Source: Clytia hemisphaerica (lineage: Eukaryota; Cnidaria; Hydrozoa; Leptothecata; Clytiidae). From it: a stretch of 64,000 bases of DNA. Position numbers and translations under genes: made by a program. The notes beneath the pieces were generated by a model, which worked only from the letters and a program-made list of their open reading frames with translations, made no database searches and was not told where the DNA came from. The stretch is from positions 1 through 64,000 of the forward strand of contig CACVBU010001042.1 in assembly GCA_902728285.1 (NCBI GenBank), in the 5' to 3' direction. Shown one piece after another: positions 11,598 to 23,489 of this stretch (position 1 is its first letter; each line of letters begins with the position of its first letter).

Positions 11598-12180
11598 GGG
11601 GACCCGTCCATATTCATTTGACAACGCAAAACGTCAAATTGACGTTATCCTCTGAACCCCCCCCCACCCCCCACAGATAACGTCAAGCGATGTACTGATG
11701 TATACCAAAAGTTGTAGCCATTTTTCGTCAAAGTTTTCCCGTTCTGTCGCAAAGTCCGACTTGGTTGTACCCGTGCGTGTATGTGTTCTTTTCACTAATG
11801 ACCTTTATTTAAAAAGAAATTAAAAGCTGCACTTGGAGCTAGGTCCGTGCCGTGCTTTAGGCAGGCGTACCACCTTCTTTGCCCACTTGTGCGATGTGGT
11901 TCACTCGATCGCGCAAACAATAAAAATGTGATGTAATGATATCATAGCGCGAACCAATGGGATTATGCGAGCAGCAAATTTTCATGTACTTCATACACAA
12001 ATATGTTTTCGAAAGCTTATAAAGTATAGTGTGGTTGGTGGTTACAAATATCTGCGATTTTCACAAAAAGGTATACCTTTGATTTCTTATAACGTCAAAC
12101 CTAACTTTTGAAAACCCCCCCACCCCCTCATAACGTCAATTTGACGTTTTGCGTTGTCAAATGAATATGGACGGCTCCCC
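11598..12180. mobile_element. PIF/Harbinger-like MITE, TTA duplication
   Basis: The ends are GGGGACCCGTCCATATTCAT and its near-complement (…GGACGGCTCCCC), with TIRs of about 50 bp extending through CAACGCAAAACGTCAAATTG. TTA flanks it at 11595-11597 and 12181-12183. A TTA/TWA duplication and TIRs beginning GGG fit PIF/Harbinger. It is 583 bp, without an open frame, and inserted in the subterminal repeats of the larger element. Confidence 0.8.
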
Positions 12181-12370
12181 TTAGGCCTAATTCTACCTGC
12201 TTCATATTAATTTGGTTATTTGACAAATTCATATAAATATATTATTGATAAATAAATAAAATAAATAAAACCAGCCTCTTTTCCATAATGGAATTTAAAA
12301 TTATTAGAAATATAAAGCAAAGAATGGCCTATTTGTTTCATTTACCTGTTTACTGCTTACTATAAAATGC

Positions 12371-12645
12371 GGGAGAGGATAATTACAAGGTCTCAAAAGA
12401 AGGTTGTCTATTGCTCATTCCGACATCGACTTATAACCTGACTGAAATTCGAGCCGTTACTAGCAACCCTGCGGGGCCCAAGGCGCCGAGTATGCACCCG
12501 GCACAGTGACAAGCCGTTACTAGCAACCCTGACCCTACCTAACTGTTAGTTAATCAATTCCAAACAACAAAACCCCCGGAAAATTTAAAATGTCGGAATG
12601 AGCAATAGACAACCTTCTTTTGAGACCTTGTAATTATCCTTTTCC
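12371..12645. mobile_element. 275-bp element, 9-bp TSD, GC-rich core
   Basis: The termini GGGAGAGGATAATTACAAGG and the complement of CCTTGTAATTATCCTTTTCC pair over ~57 bp. ATAAAATGC flanks both sides (12362-12370, 12646-12654). A GC-rich 109-bp core (12435-12543) holds two copies of GCCGTTACTAGCAACCCTG and recurs inverted at 34882-34990 inside a different element. Confidence 0.85.
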
Positions 12646-12654
12646 ATAAAATGC

Positions 12655-13152
12655 TGTAGATGCTATCTGCTAAAAGTGCTATGAAATCCCGTCTGCCATC
12701 TTGATGATCCCTGGTTGTGCGTTCGATTTTAAAAAGTGACTTTCGATCCATTGTTTATTCACGGCTGTGTGGCCACTATCCCGCCATTATGAAATTAATT
12801 GCTGTTTTGATTTCAGATATAGACCCGTGTGTGGAGCAAGCTACAGTTTCTTCACTTCTCTAATTTTATTGGTTTTAAAAATCGGCAATCAGGCTAAGAA
12901 AACAGTCTGATTTTAGATGCAATTTTTACTGTGAGGAAATGGCAATCTTTGCTTTGCTTTTGCTTTTTACTACATTAGCTGATAGCAGATAGGAAGTTTG
13001 CAAGTTTATTTACAAAAAGTGCTAAAGTTTTGGATAGAAAAAAATTGAGATGAGTGTAAATATAGCAAAAATAGCGATGAAACAAATAGGCCCAAAATTA
13101 AATTTATTAGAAATTCTGTTTTAAATTATAAATTTGGCTGGTTGTTTGTAAA
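12655..13152. other. 3' flank of the IBD gene with polyadenylation signal
   Basis: Non-coding. On the minus strand AATAAA lies at 13108-13103, about 45 bp after the stop codon of the IBD gene, and is a plausible polyadenylation signal. Otherwise nothing was recognised. Confidence 0.5.
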
Positions 13153-16100
13153 TCAATCTGTTTCGAGTTTCTTTGCCTTCCTCTTTCTTGTTGCTCCTTC
13201 AGGAACAACTAATTCTTGGTATATATTTACAGGTGGCTGATAGGTGTAGGCATAGCCAGGTTTTTGTTTTGTGATGGTAGACGTGGATGGTTTGGATGGC
13301 GGAGTGGTTGGCAATTTTGGAGTAGATGACAAATCTTAAATTCAAAATGATATTTCTCAGTCAAAAAATTAAAAATCAGTAGGACCTCTTAGTACGAAGT
13401 ATTTATATATAAATAGATAGAAGAGGGTCCCCAGATAGAAATCGAAAAGTTTTTCAAAAACATTTTCTTTGCAATTAAATTTATTTTTTTGTTTATTCTT
13501 GCTGATAGATGTTTCCTTTCCTGTAATCCTTAATTAAAATTACCCGGCTGAAATCCAAAAAAGGAACCAAAAAATCTCAAAAAATCTGAGAAGATCTTAA
13601 AAAGATTGTTCAATCTTGTTCACTTATATATAAGTGATATAAATGACCCCTCTTTCTTGATATTTACAAAATATTTAATTTCACACTTTTGATACATACA
13701 TATGACAGGAATAAACAGAGACAGACTAAAATTGAGACCAGTGTGATACTAACCTTTCTCGGGTTCTTTGGTAGCCTCCATAAACTTGGGTATTAATATG
13801 TTCGGGTCATATTTGGCTTTTGGTCTCTTTTCAGCAGCTAAAATAAATGTAAAGTTAAATAGTTGTTTTGGAGAACACAACCAGTCCGTGGAATAACAAA
13901 TACTCCCGCCATTACATACAAACCGATAAATTATCTTATACCCATGTAACCAGCTGTGTTGAAAAAGAATTAATCATTTATGACGTTATCATCAAAACAA
14001 TTTCTGCTGAAGTAATTAGCTATTCAAAAAATTCTTTGCATTCTCCCAAACAACTATTTTTGGCTCACTCAATAATCTTACTAAAAGTTAAAACAAGTGC
14101 AAAAGATGTTCGATTACCAACCAAAACCAACCAAAAATTGAAAACTCTCCTGCCCAAGAATAAAATTCTCATAGAAGTTAGGAAGTTTTTTAGGATTAAA
14201 ACCAGGGGCCATCTTACAATATTAATTTTTTAATTTATCCTTACTTGTTTTTCTAGTTTCTTCTTTTTCTTTTTCTTTATCAGCCTTTTCTCCATCGCCT
14301 TTAAAAAAGATCGTAAAGAATATAGATCTATTGCTAATTAGAATGTAATGTTGAATAACTGTAGCATTAAAAAAATGACACATTAATGTTTAATTATTTT
14401 AAGTGTGCATTATTTTTTTCTTATCATTATTTTGATTCCGGAGTTTTTAGTTATTCAATATGACATCCTAAATATAGGAAAATAGGTCTGTTGTGATTTG
14501 AAAATCCAAAATTTTAAACATTTGTTGCTCAAGTAGCCCTTTAGATGATTTGACACTATATATGTTCGATAGCTCAATGATTCAAGCAATAATTTGACTT
14601 AATTCCTTTATAACATTCATACTTACTTGATTTGACCCTTTTCATTTGAGGCCTAGCATTCTCATTTTTTGCCGCTGCTTTCTTTGCCTTTATCTTCTCT
14701 TTACGCTTCTGATTCTCTTGCTCTTCCATCTCAATTTTCTTGCTTAGCAGCTTAATTTTGGGTCTCTCTTTGTTGTTGTCTGTAGTAGTGTCGTTGTGTA
14801 GTTGTTTCTTTTTGGAGGGTCTGAAAAAAATTGTTGAATTTATATTTAAAAAAGTAACCCGATTTATAATAAATGAAATAAAAAAGCTCTTTTGGTCAAC
14901 ACAAAAATTATCACCACTATGCAGGCTACCATCCTGAAAGATTTATTCACATCTGCACTGTTTGCAAAAAAAATGCTGTTTAACAATCGGTTTAGTTTAT
15001 ATTTTGTCACTGTTTACCTATTATTCAACTTCAACGGACTAGTGTTGGTCTTTGATATGTAGAAAATGTCGCCATTCTAAACAAAAATTTTAATTTTAAT
15101 CTTACATCAATCTTGAAATTTGAAAATTTGCATTGTTTACCGGTTACTTTTTAAAAGAGGGTCACATGTATGTTGTTAAGTAATAATTATATGATAAAAT
15201 GATTCTGAAAAATCAAAACGAAACCTGAATTGCAAAAGGGTACATTTTCAAAACAAAAAAAAATTTGTTGAAAATCATTTTTTGAGTAACTTAATTTAAG
15301 GAAGGATTATATTTTGCGTATTTATATTTTTGAGTCCAAAGATGTTGAAAATTTTTGTTGGGATTAAATTTTCACAAATTTTTGAAAAACTTTTAAACAT
15401 AATCCTGATGTAAAAAAATCAACTAAGAAAACATATTTGATTTTCAAAAACATACCTCTAATAACGCAAGTTTTTCCTTCTTGGTAATTCCTGGTTGGTC
15501 TTGGTAATTATTTTTTGGTAGCACCAAAGTGTGTTTACGGGACACATGTTTTAACAAGCATAGTTTGTAAAGATTTTCTGTAGAAAAGAATTCAAAAGTT
15601 GTTGTTATAAATTTTATGCATAGAAAATTTTTTTGAAGGTTTGTTTTTTACTTTGATATCGGGAGTATTCAAAAAGTACATTCGTCCAAATTTTCAGACC
15701 CCCATCTTGTTTGTCAGCGTTTTGAGTACACCCCCCCCCCATTTTTACCTCAAATTCCCCCCAGATATATCAAAAAAAGGGGATTTGAGCAAATCCAAAT
15801 TGAAATAATAACACAAGTTTTGGGAATAAGAAAGCTCATAAGCAGATAGACTTGACTTACCATCTTTGACATCTTCTAAAATGACTGCCTCCGCTAAGCG
15901 TTGTCCTTTTGAAAATGTTCTATGAACGCACCACACATGTGAGCTGAAATATAAGTGGATTTGCTTGAGGAATGTTTTGTGTATAAAAATTTTTTGTGAT
16001 TTTTTATGCCCAATTTAGTGAATCGTGAAATTTAGTACACGCAAAAATTTCCACCCTAGTAAAATTTTGCGAATCGCAACCTGGAAAATATAATACCAGT

Positions 16101-19100
16101 AAGGTAATTCAAAATTTTGTATCAAGAAGTTCACTTACCCAGGTTTCATGTTGAAATCAGGTGGCATTTGTTGTACTATTGTCTTTGGATCCTCCATGAT
16201 CAATTCTTTCTTTGCTTCACTCACGCTCTAAATTTAAAAGGTCATGATAAAGCATTTGTAATTTGGTAAGAAATATCTTTTAAACTACCTTAGAGGAATT
16301 AATATTACAGAACAAAGGAGATCAGATTGTAGAAAGATGTAAATGGGAACTACTTACATGAAGGTACCCTCTATGGCCAGTCAAGATCTTTCTAATTTTC
16401 GACTTCAACATGGTCAATGATTTACTGCCATCTGTTGAAGTTACAGCTTCTTTGAATAGCTGAAATTTAACATTTTGGTTCAAATATTAGTCAATAGAAT
16501 TTTTTTTTTATATCAAGGGGGACTAAATTATATATCCTTATTGGATTTGTTGTCGTATATGGATTGTTTTTATGATTCTTGTGAATTTTGGCCATTCAAA
16601 AAAATAGATCAGAAAAATCATTAGTAAGTGCCAAAACCAGTTGCTAAAACGCAATAAAGAAAATGGAAAAAATCAAATGAAACGCTATTTCACATTAATT
16701 AATTTCGCAAAATCCCTAAAATGGGACTGCTGGCATTAACTCATTCTGCAAAACATAAACATCTTTTGGGGTCGTTCGCATTAATTAATTCTGCATTAAT
16801 TTATTCTTGCATTAATTTATTCCCTTAAAGTAATGCTACTTACGGAAGTCTGATGGAAATCTCTGATTTCAACATCATTCCAGTCCGACATTTTGATTCC
16901 TTCTCTGTAAATCCTTCCATTGCCAAGGCTTTGCACTACTGTTCGAATGGTATGCTAAAATAAAAAATAAAAGTGTAACTTACCTTACAACAAAATATGT
17001 ATTTAATTCAATTCAATTTATTGATGTTTTTATATCATCAAGTCTAATGAAAATTAGACTCGGTTTTCAAAAGTATCAAGACTTTTTTGATCTCTTAAAC
17101 TAAATGACTCAATGGCATAATGGATTGTACTAACTGCTTGACCCTCCCTGAAATATGCAATATGATATTCACTTACTCTTTCTAAATTTTCTTCCTCAGT
17201 TTTACTGGTACCCTTTGGTCTCCCACGTTTTGGTTTTGCAATTTTTACTAAATAGAAAAAAAATCAATCAAATACAATCTAGAAAATTGTTTCCTTTGAA
17301 AAATCCATATCAATTCAAAAAGCTTTTAGGGATTATTTGAGGTAATTTGTAAAAAACAGAATTTTCCAAACAGAAAGTTTAATTTAGTGTAAATCCAGGT
17401 AAATCGGTTCCAAAAAGGAAGACTTTAAATTGACAAAAAATCAGCAGTAGGATTTTACCTTCTTTGACAATTGGTGTGAGTCCTGTCGAAGCCTGAGTGC
17501 TTGCTGCTATAAGTAAATAATACATTCTTAAGTTAACCATACTGATTCTAATAACTTGAAAATCATTGAAAACTTATATAAACACAATGCTACTGCATGC
17601 TAAGGACCGCTTGAGCTTTCTGCCTTAAAAAATATTTTAATTACCTTTGACCTTAGGTGATAAAATGTTGAAATACATTTGTAGTAAAAAAACTAAGCAT
17701 AATATTCCTACCTTCCTTTATAGGGGACATGTTGCTTTCGGTTAACGATTCTTCCAAATCGTGATTTGGCTCTTCTTCTTCTAAGAGATAAATTTAGACA
17801 TTATGTAAATTGCAGTAAGTATCATCTTCTATTTTATAACTCCGGACTCCAATGAACATATAAAGATCAATATGACAGTGTTTATTCATTTGTGAACTGA
17901 TCAAAAGAGATCATTATCTTGTATTGATGAGCTTCTATTCTATTTCACCAGTTAATGTCAAATAATATGAATATGATATAAACTTATGGTCTACCCATAC
18001 TCAACATCTAGTTCTAGTTTTATATTTGCATAAGACAAAAAATCTCCTTACCATCATTTTCAGTACGATACTCTCCATCACTGCTCAGCTCATCTGTATG
18101 TAGAAAAAAAAATTGCTTTATTGTAACATTTTCAGGGGTGACTTTCAATATTACTGTATTGGTTTTATAGGCTGTCAAGCAAAATCGGCGTTAACAGCTC
18201 CAGATGTAAAATGATGTATCTGGTTCACTTATTCAACGTAAGTTAAGTCCTATTGTTTATGATGTTTGGAAAATTTAATTAATAGAACTAGAAATTAAAA
18301 AAACATTCGATCCTCAAAGCCTGAGTTCTAGATGAGTAAAGATAGTTTAGATAGTTAAAACATGACTTACGTCGAAATACATGGTCATCATTAACTTTCA
18401 AAAACTCTACATCATCTTCAAACACCAAATCTGTTAAATTGTCTGAAAAAAAATGATTTAAATGATATTATAAAAAATATGAAACAAAAATATTAAGGCT
18501 GGTTTTGATTTTTTACCCAACCCCTATCAACTTGTTTACATATTTCAATTTCTTTAACAATTAAATTGTATTTAAATTTTCTTAAAATTTTCAGTGCAAG
18601 TATCGTTACCTTTTGGGTTTGCCTTTTGATGGTTTCCAGGTGTCGTCACTTAAAAAGTAGGTTTAATGTTTTTTTTTAATTATAAGGTGTGAGCTTTCAT
18701 TTAAGATTTTAAATACAAAATCTTTAAATTTCCTTATCATAATCCGAATAGTTCGGTTGTTTAGATTTTAATATTCAGTGTAAAGTATGTTTATTTGCTG
18801 TTGTATATAAATCTTTAATCAAAAAGTGCTCTTGGAGTGTCTAATACATAAATAGATTTTTTCAAAATTTAATAAGTTGGTTGATCCTAACAAGGTCAGA
18901 GGGGATGAGTAAAATGTACAAAGATTAACAGATTATTAGACACTCAAAAGTAAACATTTATCATACCTCTTGAAAAGTAACTTTTAAATTTTTTGTAAAT
19001 TGCATCGGCCTTCATACAAACAATCTGGTTTGATCTGAAGTATCTTAACTGAAGATTAAATTTTCAATTGTAATAAAATCACAGCCGCAAAATACTAACT

Positions 19101-20493
19101 CATAGCCGGGGTTGGTGTTTAGTTTTGAATCTCAAAAATGTTAGGACCCAGCATTACATTTGGGAAGAGGAGGGTATATCACTCATAGTACCTTGTACTG
19201 AATTTTGGTATCTGGTAGGAAAAATAGGTAAATGGGTAAAAAATTTACCATAAGGCGAAAAAAAAAAAAAAAGTAGTGTTCCCAAAAACCGACCGGGTGA
19301 AAAAGTAACCCGGCTGCAGATTTCTTATCAGGCTTATACAGAAAACATTAAAGTGACGTGATTTTATTAGTTGTAGACACGTGTGTTCAAACTGACCTTT
19401 CTCAATAATTGTACTACATCGCTGTGCTTCATGATTTTATGAGCACTCCATTCAGTTTGTTCCAGTTCATGCAGACAAGATAGCAATTTTGGAATATTCT
19501 GAAATCAATTTTAAAATTTCAATTTTTTATAGGATCAAGATAACTCCAAGTATGAAAGAATGAAGATTTTAATGGCAAGATGGCGTTTTAAGATGTTGGT
19601 TTTAACATGTTGGTTTTGGCTGTGATATAAAATCTCTCTAATACTCACATGTTTGTGTAGCGTCAAAGAACACTTCATTTCCTTGAATATTTCCGTCGGG
19701 CATATGATCGCTTTTGTTTCTTAAAGTGAATTACATAGAAGTAGTCTGTTTCAATATTTTGTGGTAAGAATAAGTTATGATAATAAAATAAATTCAGTCC
19801 ATTTGTAATGAGATTTGTTTTAGATTTTGGCTTTATATTTTGGCTTTTCTAAGTCCGCCATATTTGTTTACAAATTCTATCACGCTTTTGTATGAGGTCA
19901 TAATGCGCGCTGATTGGTTAATTCTTCGTACGTCTACAAATTATCCAATCAGTGTGTTTGTTTACAAATTGATCACGATTTTGAATAGTTGTCATGATGC
20001 TTGTTGATTGGTCTTTTTTTATTTACGAGTTCGGATTAGCCAATCAGCTTTAACCTAACTTGTTATTCGAACGGGCATTCCGTATTACGGATCGATTTTT
20101 TTATTGTTCATTTAATTACAAAATGCACTGAAATTAAATACTTTTTGACTTAATATTAATTATTGTTTTACTTTTAAATTAAATAGTATGCTAAGGTAGG
20201 GTTTTTTCTAAGTTTAATTACAACTTTAATTACATCTCTACTTTTCCATTATGCTACAGGAAAGTGCATAGGTGTCGAAACATTTTCTTAATATCCAAAT
20301 GAACCTTAATCACAATGAAGAGAGAAAGAGAGAAAACTTCTTCCAGCGCTAGATAATTGAGATATCAATTTTGATTATAATTTTTTTCTACTTTAAAATA
20401 CAGACATAAAGATTCTTTCTAGACAAAAAAGGTTTTATTTCTAAACTTTAGCTTGGAATGCTCCTTACCGTTTGATTCTTGAAAAGCAGCCAT
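13153..20493 (-). CDS. IBD-like/AT-hook nuclear protein, 19 exons
   Basis: The spliced protein is about 520 residues. Exons: 20493-20469, 19719-19649, 19498-19397, 19048-18967, 18648-18610, 18442-18371, 18093-18052, 17780-17712, 17506-17459, 17247-17177, 16954-16844, 16459-16358, 16227-16139, 15943-15861, a small one near 15499-15456, 14820-14627, 14298-14245, 13837-13754 and 13334-13153. Phases agree everywhere except around the small exon. The start ATG has a good context (CAAGATGG) and GTAAGG follows 25 nt later. Residues ~18-93 align with the LEDGF/HRP2 integrase-binding domain (EMKCSL, CLHELE, LLRKLRYFR, IYKKFKSYF against EIKNSL, ALDELA, LKKIRRFK, LYNKFKNMF). Then come an acidic stretch, the AT-hook KPKRGRPKGT (~190), two unassigned conserved-looking blocks, a Lys-rich coiled region and a basic tail. 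Unlike LEDGF there is no N-terminal PWWP and the IBD comes first. A TFIIS/IWS1-type TND domain is the alternative reading of the same fold. Confidence 0.85.
13868..14233 (+). other. Chance open frame inside an intron
   Basis: A 121-codon open frame on the + strand lies in the intron between the 13754-13837 and 14245-14298 exons of the minus-strand gene. It has AT-driven composition and no motif. It is mentioned only because it is the longest frame in this part; I do not regard it as a gene. Confidence 0.15.
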
Positions 20494-20639
20494 CTTGTTG
20501 AAAGGTAGTATGTACTTTGAAAAAAATCCAAAAAGTAAACTGAAAGAACTGTTGATTTTTGACTGTCCTGGTCTCGTTTGAAAATCGAACTTCTTGTCAC
20601 TTTTGATCGAACCTTCAAAAAATAATCATTATTCTTCCT

Positions 20640-21290
20640 TACCATATAAGGTTAATCGGACGGACAGAAAGGAAAACCTTGCATTGCATTTATAATAACT
20701 AAAATTAAATAGCTAAAATATTGAAATTAAATAGCTTTTAAGAGTGAAATTTATTTTTTTATCATTGTCAATTTTTTTCACCATATAAGGAAATCGGAAC
20801 AAAAAACTAGTCCTTCATTCCCAGTCCTTTCATTCCCAATCCTTTTGAAGCCATTGCATTTATGAGTTGTATCAATAATAAAAGTTAAAATTAAATAGCT
20901 AAAATATTGAAATTAAATAGCTTTTAAGAGTGAAATTTATTTTTTCATCATTGTCAATTTTTTCACCATATAAGGAAATCGGACAAAAGAACTAGTCCTT
21001 TCATTCCCAGTCCTTTTGAAGCCATTGCATTTATGAGTTGTATCAATAATAAAAGTTAAAATTAAATAGCTAAAATATTGAAATTAAATAGCTTTTAAGA
21101 GTGAAATTTATTTTTTCATCATTGTCAATTTTTTCACCATATAAGGAAATCGGCAAAACGAGTCCTTCATTCCAGTCCTTTGAGCCATTGCATTATATGA
21201 GTTTGTATCAATAATAAAAGTTAAAATTAAATAGCTAAAATATTGAAATTAAATAGCTTTTAAGTGTAAAAATTTATTTTTTTTAACGTT
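20640..21290. repeat. Tandem repeats between the two divergent genes
   Basis: About 3.5 units of 140-185 bp, each starting near CACCATATAAGGAAATCGG and containing two copies of AAATTAAATAGC plus AGAGTGAAATTTATTTTTT. The array begins ~150 bp upstream of the IBD-gene start codon and ends ~2.2 kb before the visible transposase. AATTAAATAG words also occur at the right CACTA end (about 33215 and 33255), so a shared binding word is possible. Confidence 0.8.
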
Positions 21291-21800
21291 GTAATTATTC
21301 TTTCTATTTTAAATTATTTTTCTTTTTTGATTAATCATTATTTTAGCATATTTATATAGAAAATTAAAACAAATTAAATATGTGCATTTTAAATAGATTT
21401 CATTGTCAAATAATTTGACTTGTATTGCAATAGTTTGAAAAGATTAATAAAGTGATAAACAAAAGTGCTTCATTTCAATTTGTGGAAGGCAGCGGTCAGA
21501 AGGGTTGTGGGAGACGTCTTCTCTCTGCATATTACAACTACTACATTACCGTTTTTCGTTTACTTGAGAGTTTACTTATTGAGTTGGTTATTATGTTTCT
21601 ATTACTGTTCATTCGGTTATGCATTCTTTCATTTCATCGTATGATCTTCTAATTTTATATTTTACTTTTTACAACCACATTGGATTTTTTTTTCACAGCG
21701 GGAGGGGTCAGTTGTTTCTGAGGACAGTAGAATGGGATCATTTTCATGAAAAAGATGAAAGAAAGAAAATCCTGCATTGTGTAATTTTCATTCATTAAGC
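21291..21800. other. Non-coding AT-rich spacer
   Basis: No exon was recognised. The 66-codon frame near 21452-21652 is hydrophobic by composition and has no splice or promoter context. Confidence 0.4.
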
Positions 21801-21804
21801 CATA

Positions 21805-21885
21805 TTCCGCGTCACCTGCCTCGGCCCGAACCACCGACTATCTAGCTGTGAAGCTGCAGCCTCATCCACTAGACTACCGCGTCTG
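21805..21885 (-). repeat. tRNA-derived SINE head (Glu-like)
   Basis: Read on the minus strand, TAGTCTAGTGGATGAGGC resembles an A box and GGTTCGGGCC (21832-21823) a B box. A TTCAC loop like that of tRNA-Glu lies between them. The acceptor stem does not pair, so this is a pol III-derived repeat rather than a working tRNA gene. Confidence 0.6.
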
Positions 21886-22353
21886 GAGATATTGCTAGCT
21901 ATTAAAAAGTTAATTTTTGATATTCATGACGTCATGAATACGAAAAAACAAGTTCTGTATAACAGATTACGTCATGAATATCAAGAATTGTAATCAAGCG
22001 ATCCATAAATTTGGCGATCAGAATTTTGATTGATTCTTGCAGAATGGTTACGTAATCTGCCCAAAAATGTGGTGCGCGCGAGAATACCACAAGTAGTTAA
22101 TTCTCCTGAAAATAGACTCATGGAAGGCGCTGTGTCAGAAATCAAAACTTAAAAGCCGTTATGATAAGATTTCAAAATGATCTAACAAATATTTCATTTT
22201 TCAAAAGTTTCTTATTGTTAGATCTACAGTATTAATAAGTAATTTATAATTTTTACTTCCTTTGATTTTAAAGAACTTTGTACTCAAAAACGTTATCACC
22301 GCGCTGGGAATGGGGGCTCGTCCCGGGGGCTCGTCAAGAAATTCTCTCAAATT

Positions 22354-23295
22354 NNNNNNNNNNNNNNNNNNNNNNNNNNNNNNNNNNNNNNNNNNNNNNN
22401 NNNNNNNNNNNNNNNNNNNNNNNNNNNNNNNNNNNNNNNNNNNNNNNNNNNNNNNNNNNNNNNNNNNNNNNNNNNNNNNNNNNNNNNNNNNNNNNNNNNN
22501 NNNNNNNNNNNNNNNNNNNNNNNNNNNNNNNNNNNNNNNNNNNNNNNNNNNNNNNNNNNNNNNNNNNNNNNNNNNNNNNNNNNNNNNNNNNNNNNNNNNN
22601 NNNNNNNNNNNNNNNNNNNNNNNNNNNNNNNNNNNNNNNNNNNNNNNNNNNNNNNNNNNNNNNNNNNNNNNNNNNNNNNNNNNNNNNNNNNNNNNNNNNN
22701 NNNNNNNNNNNNNNNNNNNNNNNNNNNNNNNNNNNNNNNNNNNNNNNNNNNNNNNNNNNNNNNNNNNNNNNNNNNNNNNNNNNNNNNNNNNNNNNNNNNN
22801 NNNNNNNNNNNNNNNNNNNNNNNNNNNNNNNNNNNNNNNNNNNNNNNNNNNNNNNNNNNNNNNNNNNNNNNNNNNNNNNNNNNNNNNNNNNNNNNNNNNN
22901 NNNNNNNNNNNNNNNNNNNNNNNNNNNNNNNNNNNNNNNNNNNNNNNNNNNNNNNNNNNNNNNNNNNNNNNNNNNNNNNNNNNNNNNNNNNNNNNNNNNN
23001 NNNNNNNNNNNNNNNNNNNNNNNNNNNNNNNNNNNNNNNNNNNNNNNNNNNNNNNNNNNNNNNNNNNNNNNNNNNNNNNNNNNNNNNNNNNNNNNNNNNN
23101 NNNNNNNNNNNNNNNNNNNNNNNNNNNNNNNNNNNNNNNNNNNNNNNNNNNNNNNNNNNNNNNNNNNNNNNNNNNNNNNNNNNNNNNNNNNNNNNNNNNN
23201 NNNNNNNNNNNNNNNNNNNNNNNNNNNNNNNNNNNNNNNNNNNNNNNNNNNNNNNNNNNNNNNNNNNNNNNNNNNNNNNNNNNNNNNNNNNNNNN
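22354..23295. other. Assembly gap (942 N)
   Basis: This is a run of Ns. The 5' exon(s) of the transposase are expected here, because the first visible exon (23490) starts in phase 1 and needs an upstream exon. The long open frames spanning the gap are artefacts of translating N. Confidence 0.98.
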
Positions 23296-23423
23296 GCATC
23301 AGGTACCACCACCAGATTCAGGAGGCTATGAAGATGATAACCCCATTCTTATCAACAATCGAATCTCATCATTGGATAAAACATTAGAAAAATTTCTTCA
23401 ATTTCTATTACTTCCATAATTTA
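23296..23423 (+). repeat. Mosaic of three transposase segments next to the gap
   Basis: The sequence is a join of pieces found downstream: ~26 bp equal to 23495-23517, ~51 bp equal to 23691-23741, and ~53 bp equal to 27338-27390. The joins fall within exon A and within an intron, not at splice sites, with 1-2 bp of shared sequence. It is either an internally deleted derivative element or a local mis-assembly at the gap edge. Confidence 0.75.
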
Positions 23424-23489
23424 ATGACTTTTGAGAGCCTCGCATTTAATTTAATACATAAGAAGTTGACTAGTTTATTCTATATAGGT

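Noticed and set aside
13868-14233. 121-codon + strand gene
   Set aside because: It lies inside an intron of the well-supported minus-strand gene and has no motif or splice signals.
20448-20645. 65-codon minus-strand gene
   Set aside because: A different frame of the same place contains the real first exon (20493-20469) with a good start context and donor; the longer frame reads through intron and tandem repeat.
22262-23419. Very long open frames on both strands at 22262-23419
   Set aside because: They consist almost wholly of N translated as X across the assembly gap.
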